DNA of 64,000 nucleotides from Rhodococcoides corynebacterioides. GTDB lineage: Bacteria > Actinomycetota > Actinomycetes > Mycobacteriales > Mycobacteriaceae. This document shows, piece by piece, positions 8,678 to 17,946 of this stretch (position 1 is the stretch's first letter; each line of letters begins with the position of its first letter). Where the stretch lies: positions 744,001-808,000 of the forward strand of contig NZ_JABUBU010000001.1 in assembly GCF_019834675.1 (NCBI RefSeq), read 5' to 3'. A program made the position numbers and the translations under genes. The notes beneath the pieces were generated by a model, which made no database searches, was not told the DNA's origin, and saw only the letters and a program-made list of their open reading frames with translations.

Positions 8678-10095
8678 GACGACCGAACGCCGTGCCGTTG
8701 CGCGTCACCCTGGTCGCCGCGCTGCTGCTGCTGGTCGCGGTGGGTCTGGCGGCGTCCGGACTCGCGGTGACCACCGCCCTGCAGAACACTCTGCTGGCCC
8801 GCGTGGACACCCAACTCGAGGAGGCGGCGTCGGGCTGGGCGCGTCCCCGCGAGGACCGCCCACCCCCGCCGTCGGGGGACATCGGGCCGGGTCGCCCGCC
8901 GACGTCGTTCTACGTTCGGTCCGTCACGGCGGACGGCACCGTGCGCACGTCGATCAACGACAACTCCTCGCCGGGACCGGATCTCACCGCGGTCGCGTCG
9001 CCGACCCCGGTGACGGTGGGGTCGGCGAACGACGGCGACGAGCAGTGGCGCGTGGTCACCGTGTCGAACCAGGACGGATCGACCACCGTCGGGGTGTCCC
9101 TCGCGGAGAACGCTGCGATCGTCGGACGCCTGGTCGTCCTCGAACTCTCGATCGGTGCGGGCGTCCTGGTGGTCCTGGGCCTCGTCGCCTGGTGGGTGGT
9201 GCGGCGCAGTCTGCGCCCGCTGCGGGAGGTGGAGGCGACGGCGGAAGCGATCGCCGCGGGTGATCTGCATCGCCGTGTCCCCGAACGCGATGCGCGGACC
9301 GAGGTCGGCCGACTGTCGGCCGCGCTCAACGGGATGCTGGCGCAGATCCAGCAGGCGGTCGCGGAATCCGCTGCCTCGGAACGCACCGCGCGCGCGTCGG
9401 AGGACCGGATGCGACGATTCGTCGCCGACGCCTCGCACGAACTGCGCACCCCGCTGACGACGATCCGGGGCTTCGCCGAGTTGTATCGGCAGGGCGCGAG
9501 CACCGACGTCGAGCTGATCATGACGAGAATCGGTGGCGAGGCGGCCCGCATGGGGCTGCTGGTGGAGGATCTGGTGATGCTTGCGCGGCTGGACGCGGAA
9601 CGTCCCGTCGCCAGCGCGCCCGTGGACCTGTTGCAGATCGCGGCCGACGCGGTCCACGACGCTGCGGCGGCGGCCCCGTCGCGCACGGTCGATCTCGAGG
9701 TGCTGCCCGGCAGCGGGGTGCCCGAGGTGCTCGGCGACGACGCCCGGCTGCGTCAGGTGCTGGGGAACCTGGTGAGCAACGCGCTGCGCCACACGCCGGA
9801 CACCGCGTCGATCACCGTGGCCGTCGGCACGGTGGGGGAGACGGCGATTCTCCGGGTGCGCGACACCGGACCGGGACTGTCCGACGAGGACGCCGGCCGC
9901 GTCTTCGAGCGCTTCTACCGAGCCGACCGATCCCGGACCCGGGAGAGCGGCGGCAGCGGGCTCGGGCTGTCCATCGTGGCGGCTCTCGTCGCCGCACACG
10001 GGGGTCGGGTCACGGTCGATTCGTCGCCGGAACGGGGGTCGACGTTCACCGTGGAACTGCCACTGCTGCAGCGCGAGTCGGCTCCGGCGGAGTGA
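8674..10095 (+). CDS. Membrane sensor histidine kinase
   Basis: 473 residues with a GTG start inside the regulator stop (GTGA). Two membrane helices (about 12-35 and 155-178) flank an extracytoplasmic sensor region of about 120 residues rich in Pro, Asp and Gly. HAMP domain follows (about 180-235, PLREVEATAEAIAAGDL). The HisKA phosphoacceptor is ASHELRTPLTTIRGF. The HATPase domain has N-box NLVSNALRHTP, G1 VRDTGPGLS, F-box FERFYR and G2 GGSGLGLSIV. A complete, apparently functional kinase partnered with the upstream response regulator. Convergent with the MFS gene, with about 20 bp between stops. Confidence 0.92.
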   Translation: MRRPNAVPLRVTLVAALLLLVAVGLAASGLAVTTALQNTLLARVDTQLEEAASGWARPREDRPPPPSGDIGPGRPPTSFYVRSVTADGTVRTSINDNSSPGPDLTAVASPTPVTVGSANDGDEQWRVVTVSNQDGSTTVGVSLAENAAIVGRLVVLELSIGAGVLVVLGLVAWWVVRRSLRPLREVEATAEAIAAGDLHRRVPERDARTEVGRLSAALNGMLAQIQQAVAESAASERTARASEDRMRRFVADASHELRTPLTTIRGFAELYRQGASTDVELIMTRIGGEAARMGLLVEDLVMLARLDAERPVASAPVDLLQIAADAVHDAAAAAPSRTVDLEVLPGSGVPEVLGDDARLRQVLGNLVSNALRHTPDTASITVAVGTVGETAILRVRDTGPGLSDEDAGRVFERFYRADRSRTRESGGSGLGLSIVAALVAAHGGRVTVDSSPERGSTFTVELPLLQRESAPAE

Positions 10096-10116
10096 GGACA
10101 CGGCCGACGACGGTGC

Positions 10117-11292
10117 TCACGCCGGTCTCGACCGGAACAGCGCGCTCCACGTGGAGACGGCGGCGCCCGCGAGCAGCCCCCCGGTCAGGACGAACACCGC
10201 ACCGGCCCCCGCGGATCCGGCGATGGCGCCGGCGGCGAGCGGAATCACCACCTGCCCCAGTCGGTTTCCGGTCAGCCGCAACGACAGTGCGGAGGCGCGG
10301 TTGGACGGGTTGACCAAGCCCGCCACCCAGGTCATGGTCAGCGGTTGCGCCAGGCCCCAGAAGAATCCGGCGATCGAGACGAGAATGCCGACCACCCAGG
10401 GTTGGGGGAGTACCGGCACGAGAATCATGGGGAGCGCCGAGCACAGACTCCCCGACACCAGGAGCCAGTTCCGGGGCGCCACCGCGAGCAGGCGGGTCAG
10501 CAGGGTGCGGGAGACGATGGCGGCGACGGACCGCGCGGTCAGGATGACGGTCACCACCATTACGCTGTAGCCGTGGTGCTCACCGAACACGGGCAGATAG
10601 GCGATCATCAGGTCCATCGACGTCAGGATGATGAGGCTCGAGAAGACCGCCGGCCGCATACCGCGGGTGGTGAGCATCGCGCGCGTCGACTGGGTCTCGT
10701 ACTCGGCCCGCACCTGCGCGGAGTCACGGCTGATGGTGAGCGACGGTGCCGCGGTCAGAGCCGTGGCGACCGCGGCGACGCCCAGCATCGCGATCAGCGC
10801 ACCGGTGGTGTCGACGTGCCCGATGTCGCTGCGCGAGGCGAGAACGCCCACCACCGGAATGCCGATCGACTGACCCACCGAGATCCAGACGGTGAGGCCG
10901 CCGAAGCGGCGGTCGTAGTTCTCCGGCCGTGAGCGGACCGGAACGTATCCCTGGCTCGAGACCATCGTCAGGATGTGGCTGAAGCCCAGCAGGACACAAC
11001 CGAGCGCGAGGAGGGGAATCGCCGAGCTCACCAGCACGATGGCCACGGCGACGAGAGACAGGGCGGTGCCGACGCGGAGGATCGTGGCGGCGCGTCGGCC
11101 GTCGACCGCACGGCCGATGCGCATCGCGGCCATTAGTGGCACCAGCGAGTAGAGCGCGGTGAGGATGCCGACGGTCACGCCGTCGCCCCCGAGTTCGAGG
11201 GCCTTGTAGGTGATCATCACGCGGACCGCGGCGTACACGGCCTGGATGAGTGCCGTGGTGGCACAGAGCATGACGAACCACGATCGCGTCAT
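10117..11292 (-). CDS. MFS transporter of the catabolic island
   Basis: 391 residues with about 12 hydrophobic segments and an MFS-like loop after helix 2 (MRIGRAVDGRRAA). No substrate-specific motif is recognised. It lies 45 bp downstream of the GntR regulator on the same strand, so the two are probably cotranscribed. It could export a toxic intermediate or import the substrate of the divergent acyl-CoA pathway. The ATG at 11292 is the only good start. Proline/drug resistance-type exporters look similar, so direction of transport is open. Confidence 0.8.
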   Translation of the reverse strand: MTRSWFVMLCATTALIQAVYAAVRVMITYKALELGGDGVTVGILTALYSLVPLMAAMRIGRAVDGRRAATILRVGTALSLVAVAIVLVSSAIPLLALGCVLLGFSHILTMVSSQGYVPVRSRPENYDRRFGGLTVWISVGQSIGIPVVGVLASRSDIGHVDTTGALIAMLGVAAVATALTAAPSLTISRDSAQVRAEYETQSTRAMLTTRGMRPAVFSSLIILTSMDLMIAYLPVFGEHHGYSVMVVTVILTARSVAAIVSRTLLTRLLAVAPRNWLLVSGSLCSALPMILVPVLPQPWVVGILVSIAGFFWGLAQPLTMTWVAGLVNPSNRASALSLRLTGNRLGQVVIPLAAGAIAGSAGAGAVFVLTGGLLAGAAVSTWSALFRSRPA

Positions 11293-11337
11293 CGCACGTG
11301 TTCCCGAGCCGTGGCGCCGCGGCGCCCGGTCGGGGCG

Positions 11338-12039
11338 TCAGGCATTCGAGAAGTTCTCGGTTTCGTCCGCCCCGGATGCGCGCAGATCGGGCTGCTGCTC
11401 GCGGATTCGACTGGCGCGCGCGACGTGGTCGGCCGTCAACCGTCCCGCCGCCTCGGCGTCGCCCCGTTCGATGGCGTCGAGGATGCGGTCGTGGTCGGCC
11501 TGGAGCTCGGCCGCGTCCGCCGGGTGGCGCCACACGGTGGTGCCGGGAGTGAAACGCGCCCACAACAATTCGAGGTGTTGCACGATGAGCGGCGACGTCT
11601 GCCGGTAGATGGCGAAGTGGAACGCGCGGTTCAGCACGGACAATTCGGCCGGTGCCGCGGTGCCCGCGGACTGTGCGGCCGCCAGGGCCGCATGCGCCGC
11701 GCGGATCTCCTCGAGTCCACGAGGAGTCATGCGCTCGACGGCCATCTCCGCGGCCGTGCGTTCGGCGGCGGCGCGGAGCCGGTAGAGGTCGCGGGCCGTG
11801 TCCGGGGTCATCTCACGCACCGACGCGCCCTTGTGCGCGTCGTAGGAGACGACGCCGTCGGCTTCGAGCATGCGCAGTGCCTCGCGCACCGGCGTGGCGC
11901 TGACGCCGTACCGCTTGGCCAGCACGGTCTGCTTGATCAGCTCACCCGGCTTGATGGCGCCGCTCGCGACGTCCTCCTTCAGGCGTTCGACGACGTATTG
12001 CGTCCGGCTGACCGGGGGAGCGGAACTCTCGACACTCAT
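11338..12039 (-). CDS. GntR-family (FCD domain) transcriptional regulator
   Basis: 233 residues. The N-terminal winged HTH (about 12-75) includes GELIKQTVLAKRYGVSATPVREALRML, the GntR recognition region, shown here as overlapping motifs IKQTVLAKRYGVS and PVREALRML. The C-terminal all-helical FCD ligand-binding domain (about 85-220) usually binds small organic acids or acyl compounds via Asp/His metal ligands. ATG 12039 is preceded by AAAGGG. The gene diverges from the prpD-like operon. A perfect 16-bp palindrome sits exactly between the -35 and -10 of that operon's promoter and recurs at the acyl-CoA synthetase promoter, so this protein is the likely repressor of both. Confidence 0.9.
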   Translation of the reverse strand: MSVESSAPPVSRTQYVVERLKEDVASGAIKPGELIKQTVLAKRYGVSATPVREALRMLEADGVVSYDAHKGASVREMTPDTARDLYRLRAAAERTAAEMAVERMTPRGLEEIRAAHAALAAAQSAGTAAPAELSVLNRAFHFAIYRQTSPLIVQHLELLWARFTPGTTVWRHPADAAELQADHDRILDAIERGDAEAAGRLTADHVARASRIREQQPDLRASGADETENFSNA

Positions 12040-12171
12040 GCCGGACCCTTTCTCGCGTGTGTTGCGTGGTCGACAGCAGCGCTGCCGTTCGTTCTGCGTT
12101 CTACATTCTCTACCCCATCGAGTGCCGAGCATACGTCCGATACGGCGCCGTTGAGTGCTTTCTATGAACGG

Positions 12172-12200
12172 TAGACAACACTCTATAGAGTGTGTAACGT
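12172..12200 (+). promoter_or_regulatory. Promoter of the prpD-like operon with palindromic operator as its spacer
   Basis: -35 TAGACA (12172-12177), 17-bp spacer (12178-12194) and -10 TAACGT (12195-12200). Bases 12178-12193 form a perfect palindrome, ACACTCTATAGAGTGT, filling the spacer; a bound repressor would block RNA polymerase directly. A weaker inverted pair TCTA...TAGA lies at 12161-12175. The remainder of the 267-bp gap shows nothing else clear. The same layout occurs on the minus strand at 24914-24942. Confidence 0.7.
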
Positions 12201-12306
12201 GCGTCACGAGGCCGAAAGGGTGTGACCGACACCTCCCCGCCCGACATGCTTGTCCCGCCGATCGTCGCAGCGGGACGATGACCACCACCCGAAGACGGAG
12301 ATGCCC

Positions 12307-13695
12307 ATGAGCTCCCACGCCACCCTCACCCGCACGGTCGCGGAGTGGATCGTCCACCAGAGCTCGACGGCATTGCCCGTCGAGATGGACCACCACGTGC
12401 GCCGCATGCTCCTCGATCACCTCGCGGGTGTCGCGGCGAGTTCGGTCGGCGAGGTCTCGGCGGCGGTCGGCGTCCACGTCGCCCGAACCTACCGAGGGTC
12501 GACGGCCACCGCGATCGGCCACGGCCGCACGTCGGCGCTGGGGGCCGCCGTCCTCAACGGCACCAACGGACACGGCATCGAATCCGACGAGGGCTACACC
12601 CCGGGTTCGATGCACCCCACGTCGGTGGTCTTCCCGGCCGTGTTCGCCGTCGCCCAGGAGCGAGGCATCAGCGGCGATCGCGTGCTGCGCGCCGCGGCCA
12701 TCGGCATGGAGCTGGCCTGCCGCCTCGCCGACGCCGGCCACCCCGCCACGCGGAACCGGCACTTCCACAACACGCCCGTCGCCGGTGTCTTCGGGGCTGC
12801 GGCCGCCGTCTCGGTGTTGCTGGGCCTGGACGAGGACGGCGTCGCCAACGCCCTCGGACTCGCCGGATCGCACGCCGGCGGCGTGTTCGAGTTCCTCGGT
12901 GGGTCGGCCGAGGTCAAGCGGTTCCATCCCGGCAAGGCGGCGCGGGACGGCATCACCAGCGCGGACTTGGCCGAGGCAGGGTTGACCGGTCCGACCACGA
13001 TTCTCGAGGGTCGCGACGGCTACTTCGCCGCCTTCGCGGGGGAGGAGGGCACCGACTGGTTCGCCGACACCGTCACCCGCCGACTAGGCGAAGAGTGGGT
13101 GCTGCTGCGGACCTACGTCAAGCCCTACCCCTGCTGCCGCCACCTGCACGGCGCCATCGACGCGATGCTGGCGCTGCGGGACGAATTCGACCTCGACCCC
13201 GAGTCCATCACCTCCATCGAGGTCGGCACCTTCGCCATCGCGACACGTCACGCCGGCCGCGTCCTCGACACGGTTCTGCAAGGCCAGCTGAGCCTGCCGT
13301 TCACCGTCGCCGTGGCTGCACTCACCGGATCGGTGACGCTCACCGACTTCTCCGAGACCGCCCGACAGGACCCTCGCGCCCTCGCTCTGATGGACAAGGT
13401 CGTCGTCCGTCTCGACGAGGCCGCCGATGCCTCCTACCCCAAGACCGGGCGTCCCGCCGACGTCACCGTCGTGACCTCCGACGGCGCGCGCTACCAGCAT
13501 CGCGTCGAACAGCCCTACGGCGAACCGACCAACCCCATGTCGGACACGGACCTCGAGGTCAAGGCCTACGGGTTGCTCGAACCCGTGATCGGCCTCGCCG
13601 GGGCCAAGACCCTCGTCGAGGCCTGCTGGAACTTCGACACCCTCGACTTTCTCGACGAACTCGACGCAGCCGTTCGGTCCGCCAAGCCCGTCTGA
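12307..13695 (+). CDS. MmgE/PrpD family protein
   Basis: 462 residues with the two-domain MmgE/PrpD architecture, a family that includes 2-methylcitrate dehydratase, cis-aconitate decarboxylase and iminodisuccinate epimerase. Family landmarks visible are NGTNGHGIESDEGY, HPTSVVFPA, GVFGAAAAV, a Lys in KRFHPGKAARDGI and the YPCCRHLH segment. The ATG at 12307 is chosen over 12301 because GGAG lies 6 bp upstream of it. First gene of a long plus-strand operon. No methylcitrate synthase or lyase is nearby, so propionate metabolism is unlikely. A dehydratase, epimerase or decarboxylase step on the imported organic acid is more plausible; the reaction is unassigned. Confidence 0.85.
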   Translation: MSSHATLTRTVAEWIVHQSSTALPVEMDHHVRRMLLDHLAGVAASSVGEVSAAVGVHVARTYRGSTATAIGHGRTSALGAAVLNGTNGHGIESDEGYTPGSMHPTSVVFPAVFAVAQERGISGDRVLRAAAIGMELACRLADAGHPATRNRHFHNTPVAGVFGAAAAVSVLLGLDEDGVANALGLAGSHAGGVFEFLGGSAEVKRFHPGKAARDGITSADLAEAGLTGPTTILEGRDGYFAAFAGEEGTDWFADTVTRRLGEEWVLLRTYVKPYPCCRHLHGAIDAMLALRDEFDLDPESITSIEVGTFAIATRHAGRVLDTVLQGQLSLPFTVAVAALTGSVTLTDFSETARQDPRALALMDKVVVRLDEAADASYPKTGRPADVTVVTSDGARYQHRVEQPYGEPTNPMSDTDLEVKAYGLLEPVIGLAGAKTLVEACWNFDTLDFLDELDAAVRSAKPV

Positions 13696-13750
13696 CCCCT
13701 CACGCCCACTCCGGCGCCTGCGGGCGGTCGGACACCAGAAAGGACCTCTC

Positions 13751-14890
13751 ATGGAGGTTGCAGTACACGATCTGGATCTCGCCTACGGCGATTTCACCGC
13801 GATCAAGAGTCTCGATTTGACCATCCCCGACGGCGAATCCGTCGTCCTGCTCGGCCAGTCCGGCTGCGGCAAGACGAGCACGATGCGGTGCATCGCCGGC
13901 CTCGAGACGCCCACCGGCGGAACAATATCCATTGGCGACAAGACCGTTTTCGACGGCAACTCCGGTCGCGTTGTTCCCGTGTACAAGCGCAACGTCGGCA
14001 TGGTCTTCCAGTCCTATGCGGTCTGGCCGCACAAGACGGTGCTCGAGAACGTCGCGTTCCCGCTCAAGATGAAGGGCGTCGCCAAGGCCCGCCGCCGCAC
14101 CGAGGCGCTCGCCGTTCTCGAACTCGTCGGGCTCGCCCACCTCGCAGATCGGGGAGCAAGCATGCTGTCCGGTGGTCAGATGCAGCGCGTCGCGCTTGCT
14201 CGGTCGATGGCGATGTCGCCGAGCGTGTTGCTGCTCGACGAGCCGCTCTCCAACCTCGACGCTCGGCTGCGGGACGACCTGCGCGTCGAGCTCCGCCGCA
14301 TTCAGACCGAGCGCGGACTCACCAGCCTCTACGTCACGCACGACCAGCAGGAGGCGCTGGCGCTGGCCGATCGGATCGCGATCATGCAGGCCGGTCGTAT
14401 CAGTCAGCTCGGGACGCCCGAGGAGATCTACGGCACGCCCGCCAGCGCGTCGATCGCCAGCTTCCTCGGCGTGACCAACGTGTTCCCGGTCGCACCGGGA
14501 TCCACCTCGCGCGCGCTCGAGCTCGCTGACACCGAAGTCGTGTTGCGCACCGACCGGGCCGTGCCCGCGGTGGCGTCGAGTGCCTGCATACGCCCCGAGG
14601 ACATCACGGTCACGCTCGATTCCGGCAACGACGTCAGTGACCTGTCGGGCAAGCGAGGCGACGCCAATCACCTGGGCGGCGTCGTCCGCATCGCGGTGTT
14701 CCAGGGCTCGACCATCCGCTGCAAGGTGGAGATCGACGGCGGCATCGAGCTCGACGCGGTGTGCCCGCCGCCCTCGACCGGTGTCCTCGCGCCCGGCGCC
14801 CGCGTCACGGTGTCCGTCGACGCTGCCGCGGTCAAGGTTCTGCCGGACGAGGTTCCGTCCGCCGAGACCCGGGCGGCGGTGGCGGCATGA
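13751..14890 (+). CDS. PotA/FbpC-type ABC transporter ATP-binding protein
   Basis: 379-residue ABC ATPase with a C-terminal TOBE-like regulatory domain (about 285-370). Motifs are Walker A GQSGCGKTS, Q-loop VFQSYAVWPH, signature LSGGQMQR, Walker B LLLDEPLSNLD and switch YVTHD. ATG 13751 has AAAGGA upstream, the same leader motif found before the binding-protein gene. The subgroup serves Fe(III), polyamine, thiamine, phosphonate and some organic-acid importers. Catabolic neighbours argue for a carbon substrate rather than iron. It overlaps the permease gene by 4 bp. Confidence 0.9.
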   Translation: MEVAVHDLDLAYGDFTAIKSLDLTIPDGESVVLLGQSGCGKTSTMRCIAGLETPTGGTISIGDKTVFDGNSGRVVPVYKRNVGMVFQSYAVWPHKTVLENVAFPLKMKGVAKARRRTEALAVLELVGLAHLADRGASMLSGGQMQRVALARSMAMSPSVLLLDEPLSNLDARLRDDLRVELRRIQTERGLTSLYVTHDQQEALALADRIAIMQAGRISQLGTPEEIYGTPASASIASFLGVTNVFPVAPGSTSRALELADTEVVLRTDRAVPAVASSACIRPEDITVTLDSGNDVSDLSGKRGDANHLGGVVRIAVFQGSTIRCKVEIDGGIELDAVCPPPSTGVLAPGARVTVSVDAAAVKVLPDEVPSAETRAAVAA

Positions 14891-16656
14891 GCCAGGCCGT
14901 GCTCGACCGACCCGCCGCCGACGTGCCCACGCCGCCGCCGGCTCGCAAGCGCAACCGCAAGATCGGCCGTCGCGGGAAGCTTGCCAGCATCCCGCTGCTC
15001 GCCGTGGTGGCGTTCCTGGTCCTGGTGCCCGCCGGCTTCGTGCTCCTCGCGGCCTTCAGTGAATCGGTGCCCCGCCCGGGCAGCATCTCGTTCGATCTGA
15101 CGCTGCGCAACGTCGACGTCCTCCTCGAGGCCGGCGTCCTGGGCGCGACGGGCAACTCTCTCGTCATCGCCGTCTCGGCCACGTTCCTCGCCCTCTGCAT
15201 CGGCGGCTTCCTGGCCTTCATCACCGCGCGAACTAACGTGCGCTGCAAGGGGTTCGTGTTCCTCATCGGCCTCATGCCGATGTTCCTGCCGTCGTACGTC
15301 GGCGCGCTTGCCTGGTCGATCCTCGGCAGCCCCGGAGCGGGCCTGATCAACGTCGGCACTCGCGACCTCGGCATGGGGAGCCCGGTGAACATGTACTCGG
15401 TCGAAGGCGTGGTGATGGTGTTCGCCATGTACTACGCGCCCTACGCTTTCCTGCTCATCCACGCGTCGATGTCGATGATGAACCCCGACCTCGAGGACGC
15501 GTCGAACGTGCACGGCGCCTCGACGTGGCGGACCATTCGGTCCGTCACCGCTCCGCTCGCATTGCCGGCGATCATGGGCTCGGGCCTGCTGATGTTCATC
15601 CTCATCCTCGAGAACTTCCCCGTCGCCCAGGTTCTGGCGACACCGGGTCAGATCGACACCCTGCCCACGTTCATCTACCGCCTGATGAACACGTCGCCGT
15701 CGCGTGGCAACGAGGCCTCGGTCATCGCGATCGTGCTGGTGGCCGCCGTCATCGCCATCACCGTGGTGCAGCGCAAGGTCTTGGCGAAGCGATCTTTCAC
15801 CACCGTGTCGGGCAAGGGTGTCAAGGCCCGCACGCTCGACCTGGGCAAGCTTCGGACGCCCGCGCTGCTGCTGGCGCTCGTCTACTTCGTTCTCGCGATC
15901 GTGCTGCCGCTGCTGGCGCTGTTCCTCTCGGCCATCCGCAGCTCGCCGTACATGCAGTCCTTCTCGAGCCTGGCCGAGCCCGGTGCGCTGGACATCACGT
16001 CGTTCTCGGACGTCCTGACCTCGGACGTGTTCCACACCGCCGCCACCAACAGTGTCCTCGTGTCGATCATGGCCGCCGCCGGCGGCACGGTGCTCGCCTT
16101 CCTGGTCGGGTACACGGTCTACCGGACCAGCTCGTACGCCCGCGGACTCCTCGAAGCGCTGTCGATGGTGCCCCTCGCGATCCCTGCGATCGTCCTCGGT
16201 ATCGGCTTGCTCTGGACCTGGCTGGTCATGCCGGTACCGGTCTACGGCACGCTGTGGGTGCTCATCATCGGTTTCGTCGCCGTGCAGATGCCGCAGGGCT
16301 TCCGAGGCATCGCCGCGGCGATCCAGTCCACGGATCGTGACCTCGAGGACAGCGCAGTTCTGCTCGGCGCGCGCCGCTCTCGGGCCATCTCCTTCGTGAC
16401 ACTGCCCCTGCTGCGGGTCGCCGTCTCGTCGACGTTCCTCATGCTGCTGATGCTCAGCATGCGTGAACTCACCGTGCCGCTGTTCCTCTACACCACCGAC
16501 ACACGGATCCTGTCCATCGCGATCTACGACCAGTTCGAGAACGGTGGAGCCCTGCGGGAAGCGTCGGCTCTGGCCCTCGTCTACTGCGCCATCATGTTCC
16601 TCCTCAGCTACCTGCCTCGCCGCATCGGCGCCAAGAGCGGAGTCGGCCATGCGTGA
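14887..16656 (+). CDS. FbpB-type ABC transporter permease, two fused permease domains
   Basis: 589 residues with two BPD_transp_1 domains in tandem (about 95-290 and 375-575), around 12 membrane helices. Each has an EAA-type coupling loop (DLEDASNVHGAST and DLEDSAVLLGARRSRA). One polypeptide thus replaces the usual permease pair, as in FbpB. The ATG at 14887 overlaps the ATPase stop. The cytosolic N-terminus is basic and Pro-rich. It works with the flanking ATPase and lipoprotein as the importer for this island. Confidence 0.92.
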   Translation: MSQAVLDRPAADVPTPPPARKRNRKIGRRGKLASIPLLAVVAFLVLVPAGFVLLAAFSESVPRPGSISFDLTLRNVDVLLEAGVLGATGNSLVIAVSATFLALCIGGFLAFITARTNVRCKGFVFLIGLMPMFLPSYVGALAWSILGSPGAGLINVGTRDLGMGSPVNMYSVEGVVMVFAMYYAPYAFLLIHASMSMMNPDLEDASNVHGASTWRTIRSVTAPLALPAIMGSGLLMFILILENFPVAQVLATPGQIDTLPTFIYRLMNTSPSRGNEASVIAIVLVAAVIAITVVQRKVLAKRSFTTVSGKGVKARTLDLGKLRTPALLLALVYFVLAIVLPLLALFLSAIRSSPYMQSFSSLAEPGALDITSFSDVLTSDVFHTAATNSVLVSIMAAAGGTVLAFLVGYTVYRTSSYARGLLEALSMVPLAIPAIVLGIGLLWTWLVMPVPVYGTLWVLIIGFVAVQMPQGFRGIAAAIQSTDRDLEDSAVLLGARRSRAISFVTLPLLRVAVSSTFLMLLMLSMRELTVPLFLYTTDTRILSIAIYDQFENGGALREASALALVYCAIMFLLSYLPRRIGAKSGVGHA

Positions 16657-16705
16657 CCCGAATCACAGTGTCGGAACGCCGACTACGACTTCGAAAGGAC
16701 GCACC

Positions 16706-17860
16706 GTGAGCGCACCGCGACGGGTTGCGAGACGACGGACCACCCGGTTGGCGGGGATCCTGGCCGTGGCCACGGCACTGGTGGTCTCCACGGTCGCCTG
16801 CGGGCAGGAAGGTGGCGGCAAGGACGAGCAGGCTCGGGAACTGCTGCCCCCCTCCGAGGTCGACACCAGCAACGGTCTCGTCATCGACGGCGAGCTCGTG
16901 GCCGACAAGGAACTCTGGGAGGCAGCGCAGGGCCAGGTGGTCAAGCTGTACTCCGGAACCGGCAAGGAGGCGGAGGACCTCACGGCCGCCCGATTCAAGC
17001 AGGAGACGGGCCTCGACATCGAGCTCACCCGACTGCCCACCAACAAGCTCGCCGAGCGCGTGCTCTCCGAGCAGGGTGCCGGCAAGCTCGGTGCGGACAT
17101 CGCTCGGGTCACCGATCCGCGTGTCGCACGGGAGTTCTCGGAGCAGGGCGTGTTCGTGCCGTACACCACGCCGTTCGACCGGCTTCTGCGCGAGCAGAAC
17201 ACAGGGGTGCGCGACACCTACCTCAACTGCTACTACTTCGTGAACGCGATGGGATACAACGACGCGATCATCGAGGAGGATCAGCCCACCCAGTGGGAAG
17301 ACCTGGTCGATCCGAAGTACGCCGGCAAGCTGGGCGTGGTCGCGGTGACCACCGGTGGCACGCTCAACGCTCTGGCGCACTTCCAGATCTCCACGCTGGG
17401 ACGGGAGTTCCTCGAGCAGCAGGGCCGGCAGAACCCGCGCATCTTCGACTCGACGTCCACCGAGGTCGACGCCCTCGCCCGCGGCGAGATCTCCGTCGCC
17501 TCGCTCAGCTTCAACAACGCCTTCGCAGCAGAATTGGCCGGAGCCCCGCTGGAATTGGTGATTCCGGACAAGGGCGTCTCCGCGTCGGAGAATCTCATGG
17601 GCATGACGGCGAACGGTCTGCAGAATCCCGCCGCGCAGGTGTTCATGAACTGGACGATGTCGAAGTCAGGCCAGTCGTTCGCCGCGGCCCAAGGATTCGT
17701 GCCCGCTCGCACGGACATGGAGCCGGTCAAGGCCGGCGGGAAATACCAGTTGCCGCAGGCCGATTCGCCCCAGTTCCACTTGTTCTCCGAGGAGGACTAC
17801 GAGAAGTACGCGGCACGCGACGAGGAATGGTGGAAGCAGGCGTTCGACTACATGGGCTGA
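16706..17860 (+). CDS. ABC transporter substrate-binding lipoprotein
   Basis: 384 residues from a GTG at 16706, chosen because AAAGGA precedes it by 6 bp and it yields a compact lipoprotein signal ending in STVAC. A longer frame from ATG 16649 overlaps the permease by 8 bp and would put a non-signal extension first. The mature protein has the extracellular solute-binding fold of the FbpA/AfuA/PotD class, with KLYSGTGKEAEDL at the start and WEDLVDPKYAGKLGV at the hinge. Typical Fe-binding Tyr pairs are not evident, which fits an organic ligand. Ligand unknown. Confidence 0.88.
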   Translation: MSAPRRVARRRTTRLAGILAVATALVVSTVACGQEGGGKDEQARELLPPSEVDTSNGLVIDGELVADKELWEAAQGQVVKLYSGTGKEAEDLTAARFKQETGLDIELTRLPTNKLAERVLSEQGAGKLGADIARVTDPRVAREFSEQGVFVPYTTPFDRLLREQNTGVRDTYLNCYYFVNAMGYNDAIIEEDQPTQWEDLVDPKYAGKLGVVAVTTGGTLNALAHFQISTLGREFLEQQGRQNPRIFDSTSTEVDALARGEISVASLSFNNAFAAELAGAPLELVIPDKGVSASENLMGMTANGLQNPAAQVFMNWTMSKSGQSFAAAQGFVPARTDMEPVKAGGKYQLPQADSPQFHLFSEEDYEKYAARDEEWWKQAFDYMG

Positions 17861-17902
17861 CCCCCGGGGGTGTGGACGAGTCGCGCCACCGTCGCTGACC
17901 CA

Positions 17903-17918
17903 AGACTCTATAACCTAT
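17903..17918 (+). promoter_or_regulatory. Possible half-operator upstream of acyl-CoA dehydrogenase
   Basis: AGACTCTATAACCTAT shares ACTCTATA with the palindromic operators at 12178 and 24921 but lacks the right half. It lies 29 bp before the acyl-CoA dehydrogenase ATG in an 86-bp gap. It may be a weak internal binding site for the GntR regulator; coincidence is possible. Confidence 0.35.
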
Positions 17919-17946
17919 CGAATCTCGAATACCCAGAGGAAATTCC

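Noticed and set aside
12307..13695. Calling the MmgE/PrpD protein 2-methylcitrate dehydratase (prpD)
   Set aside because: No methylcitrate synthase or lyase lies nearby and the neighbours are a different acyl-CoA pathway, so the family name is safer.
13751..17860. Ferric iron importer for the PotA/FbpB-type ABC genes
   Set aside because: The operator, regulator and catabolic neighbours indicate a carbon substrate, and no iron-binding Tyr pair or Fur-like box was seen.
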